Source of the DNA: an uncultured Collinsella sp.
GTDB lineage: Bacteria; Actinomycetota; Coriobacteriia; Coriobacteriales; Coriobacteriaceae
Reading direction: 5' to 3'
Length of the DNA: 9,191 bases
Assembly: GCA_900544645.1 (NCBI GenBank)
Contig: UQWG01000063.1
Location: forward strand, 1 to 9,191
Positions within the stretch are counted from its first letter, which is position 1. Each line of letters starts with the position of its first letter. The position numbers and the translations under genes are program-made. Below the pieces are notes generated by a model. The model saw nothing but the letters and a program-made list of their open reading frames with translations. It did not search any database and was not told where the DNA came from. Below are positions 6,886 through 9,191 of this stretch, piece after piece.

Positions 6886-6915
6886 AAGGAGGGGCCTTAC
6901 GAGGCCCCTCCTTTT
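6886..6915 (+). terminator. Rho-independent terminator of the permease gene
   Basis: A perfect 12-bp GC-rich stem (6886-6897 with 6902-6913) closes a TACG tetraloop and runs into a T-rich tail (TTTT, then GTGTTTT). It lies about 47 nt after the permease stop. Confidence 0.92.
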
Positions 6916-6939
6916 GTGTTTTGGAGCATGGATTTTGGG

Positions 6940-7166
6940 CCCTGTGGACAAAAATGCCAAATATGAGTACTGTTGCAAAATAAGTGCCATATCTATCGGC
7001 CGGTTTTGAGCAAAAATGGACTCAAAATCAATTTATCTAACCCCCTTTAAAGGGCGTTTGACGGCTTTCAACCTCTTCGAATCGCTCAAAGTAGGCAATT
7101 TGCTCTCGATTTTGCTGCTACTAAATTGGTGACAGTACTCATATTTGCCACTTTTTGACCACGGGG
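6940..7166. mobile_element. MITE-like non-coding element with terminal inverted repeats
   Basis: The left end (6940-6973) and the reverse complement of the right end (7132-7166) align as CCC(T/C)GTGG(A/T)CAAAAA, an optional G, then TG(C/G)CAAATATGAGTACTGT, with only three mismatches and one indel over about 35 positions. The interior (about 160 bp) is AT-richer than the flanking genes and has no ORF of useful length. It contains a perfect palindrome CCCTTTAAAGGG (7043-7054) and an inverted repeat TTTTGAG/CTCAAAA (7004-7010, 7021-7027). No clear target-site duplication flanks it. The size, inverted termini and lack of coding capacity fit a MITE mobilised in trans. A structured intergenic repeat of another type is possible. 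Confidence 0.7.
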
Positions 7167-7181
7167 TATCCAGAGGGGCTC

Positions 7182-7210
7182 TCGACAAGCATCTAACGCT
7201 ACAATATCTA
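7182..7210 (+). promoter_or_regulatory. Weak candidate promoter of the HPr gene
   Basis: TCGACA (7182-7187, five of six matches to the -35 consensus) is followed after 17 nt by TATCTA (7205-7210, three of six). An alternative -10, TACAAT (7200-7205), fits better alone but has no -35 at a suitable distance. Some promoter is needed here because a strong terminator and the MITE-like element separate this gene from the permease. Confidence 0.35.
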
Positions 7211-7259
7211 CCACGTGGCTGGGTTTGCCGGCCGAATGTGCGATGCCGCGGGAGGGGAC

Positions 7260-7508
7260 ATGGTCGAGTTTACAAAGACGATTAAAGATCCGTTGGGATT
7301 ACATGCCCGCCCGGTTGCGCTGCTCTATGACATCATTGCCAAGCACCGTAGTGACGTGTCAGTCAGTATCGGCGACCGCCACACGGATGGCCGCGATGTC
7401 ATGGGGCTCATGGCCCTCTATGGTGAGTGCGGCGAAAACGTCGTCTTTCGTGTTTCGGGCGTGGATGAGGCCTCCTGCGTCACATCGATCAGAAATCTCT
7501 CGCTCTAG
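7260..7508 (+). CDS. ptsH: HPr-family phosphocarrier protein with Asp at position 46
   Basis: The 82-residue cytosolic protein matches HPr, the phosphocarrier between enzyme I and PTS sugar permeases. The active-site motif PLGLHARPV places the phosphorylated histidine at residue 15, the canonical position. The second HPr landmark, S46-I-M-G in Bacillus, reads D46-V-M-G (in GRDVMGLMAL), so the regulatory serine used by HPr kinase is replaced by aspartate. Residues 47-51 of the hydrophobic contact patch are retained. The start is ATG 7260, with a GGAGG (7251-7255) 4 nt upstream. A GTG at 7215 would add 15 residues, push the His to position 30 and has no ribosome site. It is monocistronic, ending at a terminator, and no enzyme I gene is nearby. 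It could be the general HPr or a regulatory paralogue; the sequence alone does not decide. Confidence 0.92.
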   Translation: MVEFTKTIKDPLGLHARPVALLYDIIAKHRSDVSVSIGDRHTDGRDVMGLMALYGECGENVVFRVSGVDEASCVTSIRNLSL

Positions 7509-7515
7509 GCATGAT

Positions 7516-7557
7516 AGGGTGTGGTAAAGGATGGTCCTTTGCCGCGCCCTTTTGTTT
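7516..7557 (+). terminator. Rho-independent terminator of the HPr gene
   Basis: A 15-bp stem (7517-7531 with 7535-7549, three G.T wobbles) closes a TGG loop, with A7516 also able to pair to the first T of the tail. The tail is TTTTGTTT (7550-7557). It begins 8 nt after the HPr stop. Confidence 0.88.
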
Positions 7558-7600
7558 CGTATAGGAAACTTTTTCGAAATCTGAATGGGGACCCTTTCCA

Positions 7601-7654
7601 AAAAGTTAACCACGTGCTAGTTTACTAAAGCGAACATAGACGTGGTTAACTTTT
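7601..7654. promoter_or_regulatory. Perfect 15-bp inverted repeat upstream of feoA
   Basis: Bases 7601-7615 (AAAAGTTAACCACGT) and 7640-7654 (ACGTGGTTAACTTTT) are exact reverse complements separated by 24 nt. The repeat ends about 42 nt before the first feoA ATG. Each arm contains the self-palindrome GTTAAC, and their centres are 40 bp apart. It may be a pair of operators for an iron regulator of the feo operon, or an mRNA leader hairpin; TTTTA follows the right arm. A competing inverted repeat, AACTTTTT (7567-7574) with AAAAAGTT (7600-7607), uses the same left-arm bases. No convincing promoter could be fixed in this gap. Confidence 0.6.
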
Positions 7655-7696
7655 ATCGCGTCGATGTTGAGGACGAACTGACGTTAGGAGCCACTC

Positions 7697-7939
7697 ATGT
7701 CTTGCGGACCGCAGATGCCGGCCATGCCGCTTTCGATGGTAAAAGCGGGCGAAACCGTGCGCGTGTCTCGTGTAAAGGGCAATGAGGACATGAAGCACCA
7801 CCTCAAGGACCTCGGCTTTGTCGAGGGCAACGAAATCCACGTGGTGAGCTCGAGTGGCGCCAATATCATCGTCACGGTGCTGGGCGCACGCTTTGGCATC
7901 GATTCCAAGGTTGCCATGCACATCATGACCGTCGGTTAG
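7697..7939 (+). CDS. feoA: FeoA-domain protein, first copy
   Basis: The 80-residue cytosolic protein is a FeoA SH3-like domain, an accessory of the FeoB ferrous-iron transporter. The core HHLKDLGFVEGNEIHVV (about 34-50) matches the family's (R/H)LxDLGxxxGxxxxVV pattern. The domain runs to the end, followed by no extension. Compared with the second copy it lacks the PLGDP turn and has a longer N-terminus, MSCGPQMPAMPLSMV, with an early Cys. The ATG follows TAGGAG (7685-7690) at 6 nt. It is the first gene of a feoA-feoA-feoB operon, 39 nt before the next gene. The two FeoA copies are clearly diverged, so they probably have different roles. Confidence 0.9.
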   Translation: MSCGPQMPAMPLSMVKAGETVRVSRVKGNEDMKHHLKDLGFVEGNEIHVVSSSGANIIVTVLGARFGIDSKVAMHIMTVG

Positions 7940-7978
7940 TTCGCAGCATTTCATAAAAACCGAAAGGGGGACAAGAGG

Positions 7979-8200
7979 ATGAAGACGTTGGGTGACGTTA
8001 AGGTGGGCGAGAGCTCTACCATCGTCAAGCTTCACGGTGAGGGTGCGCTTCGCCGCCACCTTATGGACTTGGGGCTCATCAAGGGCACTTCGTTCAAGGT
8101 CGTGAAGGTCGCGCCGCTCGGTGATCCGGTCGAGATCAACGTGCGCGGCTACGAGCTTTCCATCCGCAAGGAGGAGGCGGCCGTCGTCGAGGTCCAGTAA
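7979..8200 (+). CDS. feoA: FeoA, second copy (canonical type)
   Basis: The 73-residue product is a classical FeoA: LRRHLMDLGLIKGTSFKVV (about 24-42), then APLGDPVEINVRGYELSIRK, the typical PLGDP turn and RGYxLS(I/L)RKEEA ending. FeoA is thought to bind the cytoplasmic part of FeoB and to modulate Fe(II) transport. The ATG has AAAGGGGG (7963-7970) 8 nt upstream. It follows the first feoA by 39 nt and precedes feoB by 123 nt. Confidence 0.95.
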   Translation: MKTLGDVKVGESSTIVKLHGEGALRRHLMDLGLIKGTSFKVVKVAPLGDPVEINVRGYELSIRKEEAAVVEVQ

Positions 8201-8228
8201 GGGCTCGCGGCGTATATTTCTGCAGATA

Positions 8229-8248
8229 AAGTTAGGTATTTCTAACTT
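8229..8248. promoter_or_regulatory. Inverted repeat between feoA and feoB
   Basis: AAGTTAG (8229-8235) and CTAACTT (8242-8248) form a perfect 7-bp inverted repeat around GTATTT. The larger region is bounded by TGCA on both sides (8221-8224, 8251-8254). The TTAG...CTAA pattern recalls DtxR/IdeR-type iron operators, though spacing and outer bases differ from the 19-bp consensus. The arm shares AAAGTTA with the inverted repeat upstream of the first feoA. It may mark an internal promoter/operator for feoB or an RNA hairpin. Confidence 0.45.
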
Positions 8249-8277
8249 AATGCAGCATCTTTGAAGCACATTATCCA

Positions 8278-8303
8278 GCCTGCGCGGAGAAAGCAGCGCA
8301 GGC
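8278..8303 (+). other. GC-rich hairpin just upstream of the feoB ribosome site
   Basis: GCCTGCGC (8278-8285) pairs perfectly with GCGCAGGC (8296-8303) around the 10-nt loop GGAGAAAGCA. No T tract follows, so it is not a terminator. It lies about 20 nt before the feoB ATG and could affect message stability or translation of feoB. Confidence 0.6.
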
Positions 8304-8323
8304 ACACAAGGAAGAAGGATTGA

Positions 8324-9191
8324 ATGGCGGATTCTCAGATCCATGTCGCGCTGGCGGGTAACCCCAACTGCGGCAAGACCACGCTTTTCAACCTGATCAC
8401 CGGCGCCAACGGCTACGTTGGCAACTGGCCCGGCGTCACGGTTGAGAAAAAGGAGGCCAAGCTCCTAAGCGACAAGAACGTTACCATCACGGACCTCCCC
8501 GGCATCTACTCGCTTTCCCCCTACAGCCCCGAGGAGCAGTGCTCGCGCGACTACCTCATGAGCGGTGAGCCCGATGTCGTCGTCCAGGTTGTCGATGCCA
8601 CCAATCTGGAGCGCAACCTGTACCTGGCGCTTCAGGTTATCGAGACCGGCCTGCCCGTGGTTGTTGCCCTCAACATGGCCGACTTGGTCGAGAAGAACGG
8701 CGACAAGATCGACACGGACAAGCTCTCCAAGAAGCTCGGCTGCCCGGTTATGATGATCTCGGCTCTTAAGAACAAGGGCATCAAGGAGCTGTTCGAGCAG
8801 GTCAAAAAGTCCGCTGCTTCCAAGGGGCAGGTGCCGGAGCACAAGTTCGACTCCTCCATCGAGGACGTTCTTGACCACATCGAAAACAATCTGCCTGCGA
8901 GCGTTCCCGCTAACAAGCGTCGCTATTACGCCGTCAAGCTGTTTGAGCGTGACGCAGACGCCTGCAAACTCATCAACCTCACCAAGGAGAAGGCTGCTCG
9001 CGTGGAGCAACTGGTCGCCCAGTGCGAGCAGGATTGCGATGACGACGCCGAGTCCATCATCACCGGTGAGCGCTATGGCGTCATCGCGCACATCATCGAT
9101 GAGTGCCTCACCAAGGCCCCGGCCAAGATGAGCACTTCCGAGAAGATCGACCGTGTGGTTACCAACCGTATCCTGGGCCTGCCGATCTTTG
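8324..9191 (+). CDS. feoB: Ferrous-iron transporter FeoB, N-terminal part (partial, runs off the window)
   Basis: The frame is open from ATG 8324 to the window edge, about 289 codons of a protein usually near 650-800. It encodes the cytosolic G-protein domain of the Fe(II) permease. G1 P-loop is GNPNCGKTT (residues 12-20) and the switch I/G2 region is NWPGVTVE (34-41, T39). G3 is DLPG (57-60), followed by IYSLSP. G4 is NMAD (117-120), and the G5-like loop is SALKNKG. The helical GDI-like spacer follows (about 165-270). The membrane domain would begin just past the window; the last visible residues, ILGLPIF, are typical of its approach. AAGGAA (8308-8313) or AAGGA (8315-8319) serves as ribosome site. 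It is the third gene of the feo operon, with a 123-nt leader containing an inverted repeat and a GC hairpin. Confidence 0.97.
   Translation, partial: MADSQIHVALAGNPNCGKTTLFNLITGANGYVGNWPGVTVEKKEAKLLSDKNVTITDLPGIYSLSPYSPEEQCSRDYLMSGEPDVVVQVVDATNLERNLYLALQVIETGLPVVVALNMADLVEKNGDKIDTDKLSKKLGCPVMMISALKNKGIKELFEQVKKSAASKGQVPEHKFDSSIEDVLDHIENNLPASVPANKRRYYAVKLFERDADACKLINLTKEKAARVEQLVAQCEQDCDDDAESIITGERYGVIAHIIDECLTKAPAKMSTSEKIDRVVTNRILGLPIF

Noticed and set aside
6940..7166. Small RNA or riboswitch upstream of the HPr gene
   Set aside because: The dominant signal is long-range inverted ends with an unstructured AT-rich interior, which fits a MITE better. No known riboswitch motif was recognised.
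7215..7259. GTG start giving an N-terminally extended HPr
   Set aside because: No ribosome-binding site precedes it. The ATG at 7260 has one and puts the active-site histidine at the canonical residue 15.
7587..7599. Isolated arm of the hairpin family (GGGGACCCTTTCC) upstream of feoA
   Set aside because: It resembles GGG-N-TTTCC but the variable part is 5 nt, not 6, and there is no complementary partner downstream, so chance similarity is more likely.
7646..8344. 232-codon minus-strand reading frame over the two feoA genes
   Set aside because: The plus strand carries two FeoA proteins with good ribosome sites; the minus frame has no recognisable motifs.

Overview
The window looks like a chromosomal segment from a high-GC, Gram-positive gut actinobacterium of the Coriobacteriia, most likely Collinsella or a close relative. 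This is inferred from codon usage (strong G/C preference at third positions), the style of the proteins and the intergenic repeats; no 16S or other marker gene is present to prove it.

Layout. Positions 1-54 hold the last codons of an unidentified plus-strand gene, followed by a strong intrinsic terminator (80-112). The gap up to the convergent regulator gene (113-360) contains a tandem array of four hairpins. Three are intact and 44 nt long. Each has fixed ends and a fixed 16-nt loop, but a different self-complementary 6-mer in the stem. The last hairpin doubles as a bidirectional terminator. A LacI-family repressor (361-1377, minus) is divergent from a two-gene beta-galactosidase operon: ebgA-like GH2 enzyme (1754-4762) and ebgC-like YhcH/DUF386 subunit (4766-5221). 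The 376-bp divergent intergenic region carries three near-identical operators built on CAACCGGTTG. They sit upstream of, on the -35 of, and at the predicted start of, a recognisable ebg promoter.

After two hairpins (the second terminator-like) comes a 12-TM APC-superfamily amino-acid permease resembling the YjeM / glutamate:GABA antiporter group (5375-6838), ending at a strong terminator. A non-coding 227-bp element with about 34-bp imperfect terminal inverted repeats (6940-7166) looks like a MITE. It is followed by a free-standing HPr-like phosphocarrier (7260-7508) that keeps His15 but has Asp at the regulatory Ser46 position, and then by its terminator.

The right end is a ferrous-iron uptake operon: feoA-feoA-feoB, with feoB running off the window. 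A perfect 15-bp inverted repeat lies upstream of the first feoA, and a second inverted repeat with a related half-site lies between the second feoA and feoB. These are candidate iron-regulator operators or RNA structures.

Functionally the window combines regulated beta-galactoside hydrolysis, amino-acid transport, PTS-type carbon signalling and Fe(II) import. Most of the genes are ordinary. The notable material is the hairpin array, the MITE-like element, the Asp46 HPr and the paired inverted repeats of the feo operon.
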